Source of the DNA: Jiangella muralis | Lineage (GTDB): Bacteria; Actinomycetota; Actinomycetes; Jiangellales; Jiangellaceae | NCBI RefSeq assembly: GCF_001270745.1 | Contig: NZ_LFXL01000044.1 | Span: forward strand, 1-61,342 | Direction: 5' to 3' | DNA: 61,342 nucleotides | Part shown: positions 52,331 through 59,487 of the stretch, one piece after another | Layout: each line of letters begins with the position of its first letter | How positions within the stretch are numbered: the stretch's first letter is position 1 | Notes under the pieces: model-generated | What the model was told of the DNA's origin: nothing | The model's input: the letters and a program-made list of their open reading frames with translations, nothing else | Databases searched by the model: none | Position numbers and translations under genes: made by a program

Positions 52331-52729
52331 GTGGACGCCAACCTGGCCATCCAGAACCAGGTCAGTGCGGTGATCATGATGTTCCTGTTCGGGGTCGCCG
52401 GCTTCTCGGTCGTCGCGCCCCTCCAGTTGCGGGTGATGAACGCTGCCGGCCATGCCCCGGACGTCGCCTCGGCGGCCAACATCTCCGCGTTCACCCTGGG
52501 TAGCGCCATCGGCATCACCCTCGGCGGCGCGGCGATAGACGGCGGATGGGGCCTGACGTCGGTCAACTGGGTCGGAGGCCTGATCACCAGCACCGGCCTC
52601 GTGATCGCGCTCCTCACCTGGGTGCTGATCGACTGGCGCTCGCCGGGAACGGCTCACGACGGCGGTGCCGCGGACGCCGTACCGGCGCATCACGAGCACC
52701 ACCACGCCGCCAGCCACTCACACCACTGA
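52325..52729 (+). pseudogene. MFS transporter, C-terminal fragment
   Basis: The frame shows three helices of an arabinose-efflux-type MFS protein: VSAVIMMFLFGVAGFSVVAP with LQLRVMNAAGHAPDVASAANI, then FTLGSAIGITLGGAAIDGGW, then VGGLITSTGLVIALLTWVLI, and a His-rich cytosolic tail ending HHEHHHAASHSHH. The N-terminal nine helices are missing at the junction with the integrase fragment. A 14-bp hairpin follows at 52751. Confidence 0.75.
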
Positions 52730-52750
52730 GCGGGAGCGGGTCCGGCAGGA

Positions 52751-52783
52751 CGGCCGGTGGCCACGGACAGTGGTCACCGGCCG
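52751..52783 (+). terminator. hairpin after the MFS fragment
   Basis: CGGCCGGTGGCCAC (52751-52764) pairs with GTGGTCACCGGCCG (52770-52783) over 14 positions with one G-T pair and a 5-base loop. It lies 22 bases after the MFS stop. A functional terminator of the original MFS gene. Confidence 0.6.
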
Positions 52784-53084
52784 TCGGCCTGAGCCCACGA
52801 GCCGGCCGGCCGGGCGGAAACCGGCTCACCTACCGCCCGGCACCGCGTCGGACTCGCACCATACGGAGCGTATGAGCGCGGACGCCCGCAGCGACGAGAC
52901 AATCCAGCGCGCAACGAAGCACGGCTATCGTCGCTGCATACCGCAGCAGCGACGCTGCTCCGCTGGCCAGCTGGATGGGCCGGCGCGTCGTCACAGCTCC
53001 GCGCCATTCGCACGCTGCCGCGCGGACGTTCTCGGCGGCCAGGGCGACGCCGGCCATCCTGGAGGCCACGCGGACCACGCCACG
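52784..53084. other. 301-base stretch without an assigned gene
   Basis: A plus-strand frame (MSADARSDETIQ...) is open through here and into the His-rich stretch, but its composition is odd and it lacks a ribosome site. I see nothing else of note. Confidence 0.4.
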
Positions 53085-53600
53085 ATGACGCACGGTGGCC
53101 ACGACGGGCATGGTGGCTATGACGGGCACGACCGGCACGATGACCATGCCGGGCATAGCGAGCACGGTGGCACGACGAGCACGCCGGCCATGGCGATCAC
53201 CGCATGCACCGCGGCGGCGTCGTCGCGGGTTTGGCGATGGCGAGCACGGCGCCGGACCGTGACGGGTTGGAGCTGGATGTGCTGCGCGTGTACTTCGGCC
53301 CGGTTCTTCCCGGCTGGCCGACCGGCCTGGTGGTGACGGGGCTGCTCCAGGGTGACCTGCTCACCGGGGCGGACGTGTCCTGGCTGGACGGCCGGCCCGC
53401 CTCGACGAGTGGCGGATCGGCGAGCGCGGCGGCGCTGGACGCGCTGGCGCGGTTCCTGCTGATCGCCGGGTGGCCCGCCGCCGCCCGCCGGGCACGGGCG
53501 GCGCGCGAGGATCTGGGGTCGGCGGACGAGGGCGTCGTGGAGCGGGGGCGCCGCGGAGCCGCCGCGCTGACCCGGACCCTCCGGCGGTCACGTACACCGT
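53085..53600 (+). pseudogene. His-rich protein gene with a frameshift
   Basis: The first frame encodes MTHGGHDGHGGYDGHDRHDD and AGHSEHGG, a run of Gly-His-Asp repeats. After a shift near 53168 a second frame continues with DEHAGHGDHRMHRGGVVAGL and AMASTAPDRDGLELDVLRVY, then FGPVLPGWPTGLVVTGLLQGDL. The PDRDGLxLDxLxVxxGPxLPxWPxGLV pattern occurs in conserved actinobacterial proteins with His-rich heads. Function is not established. The frameshift and the unnatural run-on tail point to a pseudogene. Confidence 0.55.
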
Positions 53601-53669
53601 CCAGCCTCCGGCTGCTCTCTCAGCTGGCGAGTCGTTGTCCGGCTCACCTCACCTCCGGTGCCCGATCGG

Positions 53670-54452
53670 CTAGTGGTCGTAGAGGCGGACAGCAGCCATG
53701 TCCGGGTCGTTCTCGAACAGCTCGCGCTGATCCTCCAGGTACGCCGTCACGGCCTTCACCGTGGCTGCAACCTGCCCCTTCTCGATGTGGGTGACGATCC
53801 GCCACCGGTCATCTCGGAACTGGTCGATCTGACCCCGCCAGTAGTCGACGCCGTAAGCACGTTTGGCCTCCACCTGCAGGCCGAGCAGCACCCGGATCAG
53901 TAACTTGTCGATCGCATACAGAAGTGGGTTGTGCGCCGCCGCCGACACAGCGGCCTGGAAGCGGACGACAGACTCCGCAAGCTCCTCTACCGTCGACAGG
54001 CCAGCGTTCGTGTCACAGGCAGCTGCGGCCTGCCTCAACAGGTCCTTGTCCGCCTCTCCCGCCCGGCGCGCGGCCTGACGGGCGCCGAGCGTACCGAGAG
54101 CGCCACGCACCTCTAGGACCTCAACCAGCCCGACATCCTCAAACTCCAGATAGGTGTGCAGCGTCGCATCGAGATGGTCACCAAGATCGCCGGAGACAAA
54201 GACGCCGCGGCCGTGGTGAACCTGCAACAGGCCCATCGCCTCAAGCGCCCTGACCACCTCACGCATCGTCGGCTGACTGACGCCGAACTGTTCCGCGAGC
54301 TGACGTTCACTGGGAAGCCTGCCGCCGCGTGACAACGCCCCCGTCGCGATCTGGCGGCGCATGTCGGCGATGATCTCCGCAGAAAGTGACGGGCGGCTGC
54401 GCCGGCCACTCGCATCGGGGTCTCGCCCCATGGCTCCGAGACTCTTAGTCAC
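53670..54452 (-). CDS. GntR/FadR-family regulator
   Basis: The 260-residue protein has an N-terminal GntR wHTH (about 22-90; ERQLAEQFGVSQPTMREVVRALEAMGLL) and an all-helical FadR/FCD domain (about 100-245). FCD members bind carboxylic acids with metal-binding His/Asp residues; DATLHTYLEFED and the later HNPLLYAIDK fit this fold. GTG 54452 lies 7 bases after a TATACT box and inside an operator-like palindrome; ATG 54431 (MGRDPD) is the other possible start. It lies 80 bases beyond the last gene of the leftward catabolic operon and probably represses it. Confidence 0.92.
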   Translation of the reverse strand: MTKSLGAMGRDPDASGRRSRPSLSAEIIADMRRQIATGALSRGGRLPSERQLAEQFGVSQPTMREVVRALEAMGLLQVHHGRGVFVSGDLGDHLDATLHTYLEFEDVGLVEVLEVRGALGTLGARQAARRAGEADKDLLRQAAAACDTNAGLSTVEELAESVVRFQAAVSAAAHNPLLYAIDKLLIRVLLGLQVEAKRAYGVDYWRGQIDQFRDDRWRIVTHIEKGQVAATVKAVTAYLEDQRELFENDPDMAAVRLYDH

Positions 54453-54466
54453 CAGGTGAGTATAAC
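54449..54466. promoter_or_regulatory. GntR operator 1, TCACCAGGTGAGTATAAC
   Basis: The near-palindrome TCACCAGGTGA covers the GntR start and -10 box TATACT (54459-54464, minus strand). It shares (C/G)ACCA(A/G)GTGA with sites at 59308-59324 and 59450-59465. Placement suggests autorepression. Confidence 0.6.
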
Positions 54467-54532
54467 CCGAACGCGTCGAACGTCGCGCTGCCGCCGGCGC
54501 GCCGCCCCGAAAAGCTGCCTAGCCCTCCCTGA

Positions 54533-54799
54533 TCATCGGGCATTGCGAACCCGGACCCTCAGATTCGTCCCGAACTCGTCCTCAAAAGTCGGCACCACCA
54601 AACTTTCGACGCAGCCCTTGCGGAAGTAGCATCCCGCGCAGCTGCCGACGAACTCCAATACGACCTCAGCCTGGTCCACAGTCCGAAGTCGCACCGAACC
54701 GGCATGTGAGCTCAACGCCGGCCGCACCTGGTGAACCAGCAGCTTCTCCACCGACTCCGGTGTGACTGCTTCATGCTCCGATGAGCCGCAGACGCTCAC
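54533..54799 (-). CDS. NifU C-terminal-domain (NFU-type) protein
   Basis: The 88-residue protein is one NFU domain: VEKLLVHQVRPALSSHAGSV, then AEVVLEFVGSCAGCYFRKGC with the CxxC that binds a transferable [4Fe-4S] cluster, plus one more Cys. NFU proteins deliver Fe-S clusters to apo-enzymes. The start overlaps the amidohydrolase stop as ATGA, so it is the last gene of the catabolic operon. Its presence suggests that an Fe-S oxygenase or dehydratase elsewhere in the genome belongs to this pathway. Fold match is moderate to strong. Confidence 0.82.
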   Translation of the reverse strand: MSVCGSSEHEAVTPESVEKLLVHQVRPALSSHAGSVRLRTVDQAEVVLEFVGSCAGCYFRKGCVESLVVPTFEDEFGTNLRVRVRNAR

Positions 54800-55833
54800 T
54801 GCAACGCACCCCGCCGCTGACTGCCGCCGATCTCGGTGCGAATCCGGTCCGGGTCATCTGGCAGGCCCAGCAGCCGCAACAGGTTTCCGCCGAACATCAA
54901 CGACCGGTCCTCCTCAGTGATCTCCGGGAACCCCCAGCCTGCCTGCAGGTCGGTGGGGATCTGGAAGTCCCACGAAAGGTCCAGCAGATGCTGCGCGCTG
55001 GGCCACAGCGGGGTTTCGCTGCCCCAGATGATCTTCTCCGGCGTGCACCACCGCAACGCCTTGCCCAGCCGCATCGCCGTCTCGACCGGCGCGGTCTTGA
55101 CCATGTTGATCCATGTCGACATCGCCAGGTAGACGTTCGGCAAGCGGGAGGCCAGATCGATGGCGATGTCATCGAACGGGAACGCGAGGTGATGGACGAT
55201 GAAGTTCATCTCGGGGAAGTCCAGCGCGGCCCGGTGTACGTCGTCGGGCATCAGGTCCAGCAGAGGCTCCAGTCCCTGCGGATCGCCCTTGTGCACCTGA
55301 ACCAGGTTGCAGTCCAGCTCGAGCATGCGTTGCAGCATCGGGTAGCACACGTCGGCATCGTCCATTCGCCATGAGTTGCCGTAGGCGTGCGCCGTGTAGA
55401 GCTTGATCGACCGGGCACCGAGGTCCTCGATCTGCCAGGTGATATCTCTCAGCGCCCCGGGAACCGTGCGCAGAACCGGGTCCGTGCCGCCGGCGAACAC
55501 TATCGAGTCGGGCCGCACCTGGGTCATCTGGTGGACGCGTCTGATGTTGTCCTCGGGGTCCTCGACGAACAGGTCGAACAACGGCACGACCTGCGCCATG
55601 GCGAAGTCGATCTGGGAGCCGCCACCGAAGATCTTGTCAACGACCCCTTCTGGGTCGGGGGGGATCTGGAAGAACTCGTCGGCGGGCGGAAGCTCCTCCA
55701 CCTCCTCTTTGAGGATTTTGAGATGCTCGTACTTGAACGGTTGCGCGACGCTTCCCGCCGGCTCGGCGAAGTTGCTGTTCAGCAGGTTGTGCACATGGAC
55801 GACCAGGTCGAAGACGACGTTGCCGTTACGCAT
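54796..55833 (-). CDS. amidohydrolase-2-like (TIM-barrel) hydrolase or decarboxylase
   Basis: The 345-residue protein resembles PF04909 amidohydrolase/decarboxylases: DLVVHVHNLLN near the start, IKLYTAHAYGNSWRMDD, LVQVHKGDP, FIVHHLAFPFDD, and GSETPLW near the end. The His and Asp pattern fits a metal-dependent TIM barrel, but the N-terminal HxH is reduced to VVHVHN. ATG 55833 follows GAAAGGA. It overlaps the NFU gene and follows the RraA-type gene by 8 overlapping bases. Likely role: ring hydrolysis or decarboxylation in a catabolic pathway. Substrate unknown. Confidence 0.83.
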   Translation of the reverse strand: MRNGNVVFDLVVHVHNLLNSNFAEPAGSVAQPFKYEHLKILKEEVEELPPADEFFQIPPDPEGVVDKIFGGGSQIDFAMAQVVPLFDLFVEDPEDNIRRVHQMTQVRPDSIVFAGGTDPVLRTVPGALRDITWQIEDLGARSIKLYTAHAYGNSWRMDDADVCYPMLQRMLELDCNLVQVHKGDPQGLEPLLDLMPDDVHRAALDFPEMNFIVHHLAFPFDDIAIDLASRLPNVYLAMSTWINMVKTAPVETAMRLGKALRWCTPEKIIWGSETPLWPSAQHLLDLSWDFQIPTDLQAGWGFPEITEEDRSLMFGGNLLRLLGLPDDPDRIRTEIGGSQRRGALQ

Positions 55834-56515
55834 CGGGGGTCCTTTCGGGGTTGCGGTGCTCGACGACGCGGGCAGCTCCTTGAAGCCAGTCCCGTCGCCA
55901 GGCCCCAGCGCGAATCTGGGCCAGCTGCTTCTGCTCGGAGCGGAGGATTCTCTGGGCATCCTCCAGCACCTGCGGGGCTCGCTGAGGTGGGATGAACGCG
56001 ATGCCGTCGCCGTCGCCGAGCACGATGTCGCCGGCGTGAACGACCGTGCCGTCGATGCTGATGGGCTCGTTGACCGTTCCCGGACCCGACTTGTAGGGCC
56101 CACGGTGGGTGATTCCCAGAGCGAAGACCGGGAGGTTCAGCTGCCGAAGATCGTCAATATCGCGAACTGCGCCGTCGACGACGATACCCACGACTCCACG
56201 TTGCAACGCGTGGGCGGCGAGCAGGCCGCCGAGCAGTGCGTTACGCACTTCGCCGGCGCCGTCGACGACCAGTACTTGCCCAGGGACCGCGTGCTCGAGA
56301 GCGACGTGGACCGCGAGGTTGTCTCCCGGCCTGGTCCGTACCGTCAACGCCGGCCCTGCCAGGGTCGCGCTGCCGTCGTGAACCGGCCTCAGGAGAGAGG
56401 TTCCCGGGTCGCGCTTCATGGCATCGGACGCGACACTGACCGGGATGTCCGCCAACGCTCGCAGTACCTCATCAGTTGGCGGGCCAGGTCTCGGGTACAC
56501 GTCGACGGCGGTCAT
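55826..56515 (-). CDS. RraA-type aldolase/decarboxylase-fold protein
   Basis: The 229-residue protein has the RraA/HMG-aldolase fold: SDAMKRDPG, GPALTVRTRPGDNLAVHVAL, GEVRNALLGGLLAAHALQRGVVGIVVDGAVRDID containing the metal and substrate motif G-x-x-R-D, and GDIVLGDGDGIAFIP. Enzymes of this fold split 4-hydroxy-4-methyl-2-oxoglutarate or related 4-carboxy acids to pyruvate, or decarboxylate oxaloacetate. ATG 56515 overlaps the FAH stop as ATGA. Such an aldolase is a normal last step of aromatic and heterocycle degradation. Confidence 0.9.
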   Translation of the reverse strand: MTAVDVYPRPGPPTDEVLRALADIPVSVASDAMKRDPGTSLLRPVHDGSATLAGPALTVRTRPGDNLAVHVALEHAVPGQVLVVDGAGEVRNALLGGLLAAHALQRGVVGIVVDGAVRDIDDLRQLNLPVFALGITHRGPYKSGPGTVNEPISIDGTVVHAGDIVLGDGDGIAFIPPQRAPQVLEDAQRILRSEQKQLAQIRAGAWRRDWLQGAARVVEHRNPERTPDA

Positions 56516-57363
56516 GGAGCCTGCACCGGGTTGTCGATCCTGCCGAGGCCGGCAATCTCACAGGCCACGCGATCTCCGGGCCGAAGGAACTGCGGTGGCG
56601 TCATCGCGAAGCCGACGCCGTGCGGGGTACCGGTCAGGATCGTGTCGCCTGGCTCCAGGGTCATCGTCTGCGACAGGTAGCTGATCAGCGCAGCAACGCC
56701 GAAGATCATCTCCGCTGTGCTGGAGTCCTGCCGCACTTCGCCGTTGACCCACGAGGTCACCGCCAGGCCCTGCGGGTCGGCGACCTCCTCCCTGGTTGTG
56801 ATCCACGGCCCACACGGACAGAAGGTGTCCATCCCCTTCGAACGGGAGAACTGTGCGTCGGAGTGCTGGAGGTCGCGAGCCGAGACGTCGTTGGCGACCG
56901 TGTACCCGAACACGTGACTCAACGCCTGCTCGGGGTCGACCTTGCGACACGCGGAGCCGATGACGGCAGCCAGTTCGGCCTCATAGTCGCCCTGCTCCGT
57001 CGACGCGTGGTCGATGACGATGGGGTCGAACGGGCCGGTGATGGAGCTCGGGTACTTCGCGAACACCACCGGCGCGGTCGGTGTTCTGCTCCCCGTCTCG
57101 CGGATGTGGTCGGCATAGTTGAGGCCGATCGCGAGAACCTTCCCTGACCGGTAGAGCGGACTGAGTAGCCGCACCTGGTCAGCCGCGACTCTCTGATCTG
57201 CCAGCCGGTCCCGAGCCGAGGCAACCTCACCACATGCGTCGATCGCCTCCCTCACCGTCGGCGCCTCGACCCCGGCGCTGCGGAACGTCAGCCACCCGTC
57301 GCCGGCGGAGACGGCGAAATCGGGGAGGGATGAACCAATGAGCTGGACTCGTGCGAGCCTCAT
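56512..57363 (-). CDS. fumarylacetoacetate hydrolase family protein
   Basis: The 283-residue protein has an N-terminal variable part, then the FAH domain: GLNYADHIRETGSR, VVFAKYPSSITGPFDPI, DYEAELAAVIG with the metal-binding Glu, FGYTVANDVSARDLQ, and GDTILTGTPHGVGFA. FAH enzymes hydrolyse C-C bonds in acylpyruvates, decarboxylate or isomerise 2-hydroxy-acids. It is translationally coupled on both sides (ATGA overlaps). In this operon it probably cuts or tautomerises a ring-opened intermediate before the RraA-type step. Confidence 0.93.
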   Translation of the reverse strand: MRLARVQLIGSSLPDFAVSAGDGWLTFRSAGVEAPTVREAIDACGEVASARDRLADQRVAADQVRLLSPLYRSGKVLAIGLNYADHIRETGSRTPTAPVVFAKYPSSITGPFDPIVIDHASTEQGDYEAELAAVIGSACRKVDPEQALSHVFGYTVANDVSARDLQHSDAQFSRSKGMDTFCPCGPWITTREEVADPQGLAVTSWVNGEVRQDSSTAEMIFGVAALISYLSQTMTLEPGDTILTGTPHGVGFAMTPPQFLRPGDRVACEIAGLGRIDNPVQAP

Positions 57364-58703
57364 GTCGTCCTGTCCTCCTTCTTCTCAACAGTGACAAGGA
57401 TCAGCACGGCACCGATCAGCAAACAGACGATGGTGACGGACATGCCGGCATACAGAGAGCCGGTGAGCGACTCCAGGGCACCGACGACGAACGGGTTCAC
57501 GAACCCGTTGATGTTCCCTACTGAGTTGATCAACGCGATGCTGCCCGCCGTGGCCAGCCCGCTGTACAAGGTCGCCGGGATGGACCAGAAGACGCCGTAC
57601 ACGCTCCAGATCGAGAACGCGGCGACGGAGAACAGGACGACGGTGACCGGCAGGGAGCCGCTCGTGAACATGGTGCCCGTCAGTGCTGCGGCACCGACGG
57701 CCATCGGCACTGCACAGAACAGACGCCTGTTGTCCGACCTGTCCGAGAGGCGGCCGACGACGAGCAGACCCACCACCGCGCACAGGTAGGGGATCGCAAT
57801 GATCCATCCCAGCACGGTCGAGCTCGAAACGTCGAACTCCGAGAGCGCAGTCGGGAGCCAGAAAGTGATGAGAAAGACCCCGCCTGACAGGCAGAAGTAG
57901 GCCAAGCTCAGCAGGTAGACCCTCGAGTTGCGCAGAGCTGCCCTGAACGAGGTCACTCCCGCACCTGCAGCTTTGGGGTCGGTGGCGAGCGTGTGCTCGA
58001 TCACGCGACGCTCGTCGTCATTCAGCCAGCGTGCCTCACCGGGGTTGTCGGGAAGCAGGAGGAAGACCACGACGCCCATCGCCACCGACGGCAGCCCCTG
58101 CAGGACGAACATCCACTGCCACCCGGCAATTCCGGCGCTGCCGTCGAACGTGCTGATGATCCAGCCCGACAGAGGAGCACCGATCAGTCCCGCCACTGCA
58201 GTCGCGGTGAGGAACAGCGCCATGAACCTGGCGCGCATGACCGAGGGTGTCCACCTGCTCAAGTAAAGAAGCACGCCGGGCGCGAACCCGGCCTCGAACG
58301 CTCCGAGGAAGAATCGGAGGATGTAGAAGGTGAATTCGTCGGTGACCAGAGCCATTGACGCCGAGGTGAGTCCCCACAACGTCATGATCCGCAGCAGCGT
58401 CCGGCGGGCTCCGATCCGTTCCATCCACAGGTTGCTCGGAACCTCGAAGATGAAGTAGCCGATAAAGAAGATGCCGGCCCCGAGGCCGTAGGCGAAGCTG
58501 GACAGGCCCAGATCGGAGGCCATGTGCTCCTTCGCGAAGGACACGTTGACCCGGTCGAGATAGGCAAGCAGGAAGCAGAGGAACAGTAGCGGCATCACAT
58601 GCAGCGCCACCTTGCGGTACACGCGGGCCACTTCGGTGTCGTCACCGGACATGGGCTGGCTCGAGCCGGTTCCAGAGTTCTCGGGAAGGAGGCGGTCAGT
58701 CAC
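57360..58703 (-). CDS. MFS transporter, anion:cation symporter (ACS) type
   Basis: The 447-residue protein has 12 helices. VALHVMPLLFLCFLLAYLDRVNVSFAK is the start typical of ACS-family carriers (tartrate, 4-hydroxyphenylacetate, phthalate uptake), and GIFFIGYFIFEVPSNLWMERIGARR is the conserved loop 2-3. GTG 58703 overlaps the SnoaL-like gene by 8 bases. It probably takes up the organic acid that feeds the pathway, a useful clue that the substrate is a carboxylate. Confidence 0.92.
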   Translation of the reverse strand: MTDRLLPENSGTGSSQPMSGDDTEVARVYRKVALHVMPLLFLCFLLAYLDRVNVSFAKEHMASDLGLSSFAYGLGAGIFFIGYFIFEVPSNLWMERIGARRTLLRIMTLWGLTSASMALVTDEFTFYILRFFLGAFEAGFAPGVLLYLSRWTPSVMRARFMALFLTATAVAGLIGAPLSGWIISTFDGSAGIAGWQWMFVLQGLPSVAMGVVVFLLLPDNPGEARWLNDDERRVIEHTLATDPKAAGAGVTSFRAALRNSRVYLLSLAYFCLSGGVFLITFWLPTALSEFDVSSSTVLGWIIAIPYLCAVVGLLVVGRLSDRSDNRRLFCAVPMAVGAAALTGTMFTSGSLPVTVVLFSVAAFSIWSVYGVFWSIPATLYSGLATAGSIALINSVGNINGFVNPFVVGALESLTGSLYAGMSVTIVCLLIGAVLILVTVEKKEDRTT

Positions 58704-59253
58704 TGTGATCGCCTAACCGTGCGGTTTCGGCAGCTTGTCCGCTGCCTAGCAGGAGCATGGGGTTCCCGGCATACCCCTTGGTCACATCGAACACCTGGCG
58801 GTAGGTGACCCGATTGCGACGGATCTTCCAGCCCGCGCTCTCCCGGCGGAACCACATCTCATAGACGCCGAACTGCCACGCCGACACGTGCGTCCCCGGT
58901 GCGTCCTCAACCGAGGAGGGGTTCATCCAGTGCCACCGGCTCGAGGCATCGTCTCCGATGATGTCGATCACCGGGCTGGCAGTGAAGTGGAATGTCTCCG
59001 TGATCCGAGGAAACGTCCCCTTCACCGCCGATGCAAACTGACGGATCCCGTCCTTGCCCTCGAACCCTTGAGCGAAGGGGCGGTACTCCCCCACGCAGTC
59101 CTCGGTGAAGCAGCCGATGAACCCTTCGAGGTCGCCGTCATCGAAGGTGTACCCGTAGCGGTACACCAGCCGTTCGATGTCGCGCTGGTCCTCCAGGACC
59201 CGCAATCGTTCCTCGAGCCGGGCCACCCGCTCAGCCACATTGCTCTCAGTCAC
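58696..59253 (-). CDS. SnoaL-like/NTF2-fold protein
   Basis: The 185-residue protein starts with a short coiled coil (VARLEERLRVLEDQRDIERLVYRYGYTFDD) followed by an NTF2-like barrel with AQGFEGKDGIRQFASAVKG and WKIRRNRVTYRQVFD. Such SnoaL-like proteins act as dehydratases, cyclases or isomerases, or as beta-subunit-like partners. GTG 59253 is the first start of the leftward operon; a promoter and operator lie 55-106 bases upstream. Exact chemistry is not predictable. Confidence 0.87.
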   Translation of the reverse strand: MTESNVAERVARLEERLRVLEDQRDIERLVYRYGYTFDDGDLEGFIGCFTEDCVGEYRPFAQGFEGKDGIRQFASAVKGTFPRITETFHFTASPVIDIIGDDASSRWHWMNPSSVEDAPGTHVSAWQFGVYEMWFRRESAGWKIRRNRVTYRQVFDVTKGYAGNPMLLLGSGQAAETARLGDHSD

Positions 59254-59307
59254 TGTCGCTCCTCACTCATCCAGCCGGCGCCACCGCTGTGTGACGCCAT
59301 GCCAGGT

Positions 59308-59324
59308 CACCAAGTGACTTGGTG
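59308..59324. promoter_or_regulatory. GntR operator 2, CACCAAG-TGA-CTTGGTG
   Basis: A perfect 7-bp inverted repeat with a 3-base centre lies just downstream of the leftward -10 box (59331-59336), over the expected transcription start of the six-gene operon. It is the most symmetrical of the three related sites. Confidence 0.75.
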
Positions 59325-59330
59325 AGTGGA

Positions 59331-59359
59331 AGGTAGCGAGGTCGACCGGAGCTCGTCAA
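59331..59359 (-). promoter_or_regulatory. leftward promoter of the catabolic operon
   Basis: On the minus strand TTGACG (59354-59359), a 17-base spacer and CTACCT (59331-59336) form a sigma-70-type promoter ending 6 bases before operator 2. First start codon is at 59253. Confidence 0.55.
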
Positions 59360-59416
59360 GCGTCCGGCCGCGACGCTCTGAGTCGGCCTTGCCGGCCACT
59401 GCGGCCGACAGGGGTA

Positions 59417-59446
59417 TTGACAGTGACGCAGCTCACCACATAGACC
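59417..59446 (+). promoter_or_regulatory. rightward promoter of the deaminase gene
   Basis: TTGACA (59417-59422), an 18-base spacer and TAGACC (59441-59446) lie upstream of operator 3 (59450-59465). The gene starts at 59488. The -35 box is perfect; the -10 box is weak, consistent with regulation. Confidence 0.55.
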
Positions 59447-59449
59447 TAG

Positions 59450-59465
59450 TGACCAAGTGAGTAAC
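59450..59465. promoter_or_regulatory. GntR operator 3, TGACCAAGTGAGTAAC
   Basis: It shares ACCAAGTGA with operator 2 and the extension GAGT(A)-AAC with operator 1. It lies just downstream of the -10 box of the deaminase promoter, over the expected transcription start. Confidence 0.6.
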
Positions 59466-59487
59466 GGGTCGGGTGAGGAGCTTGGCT

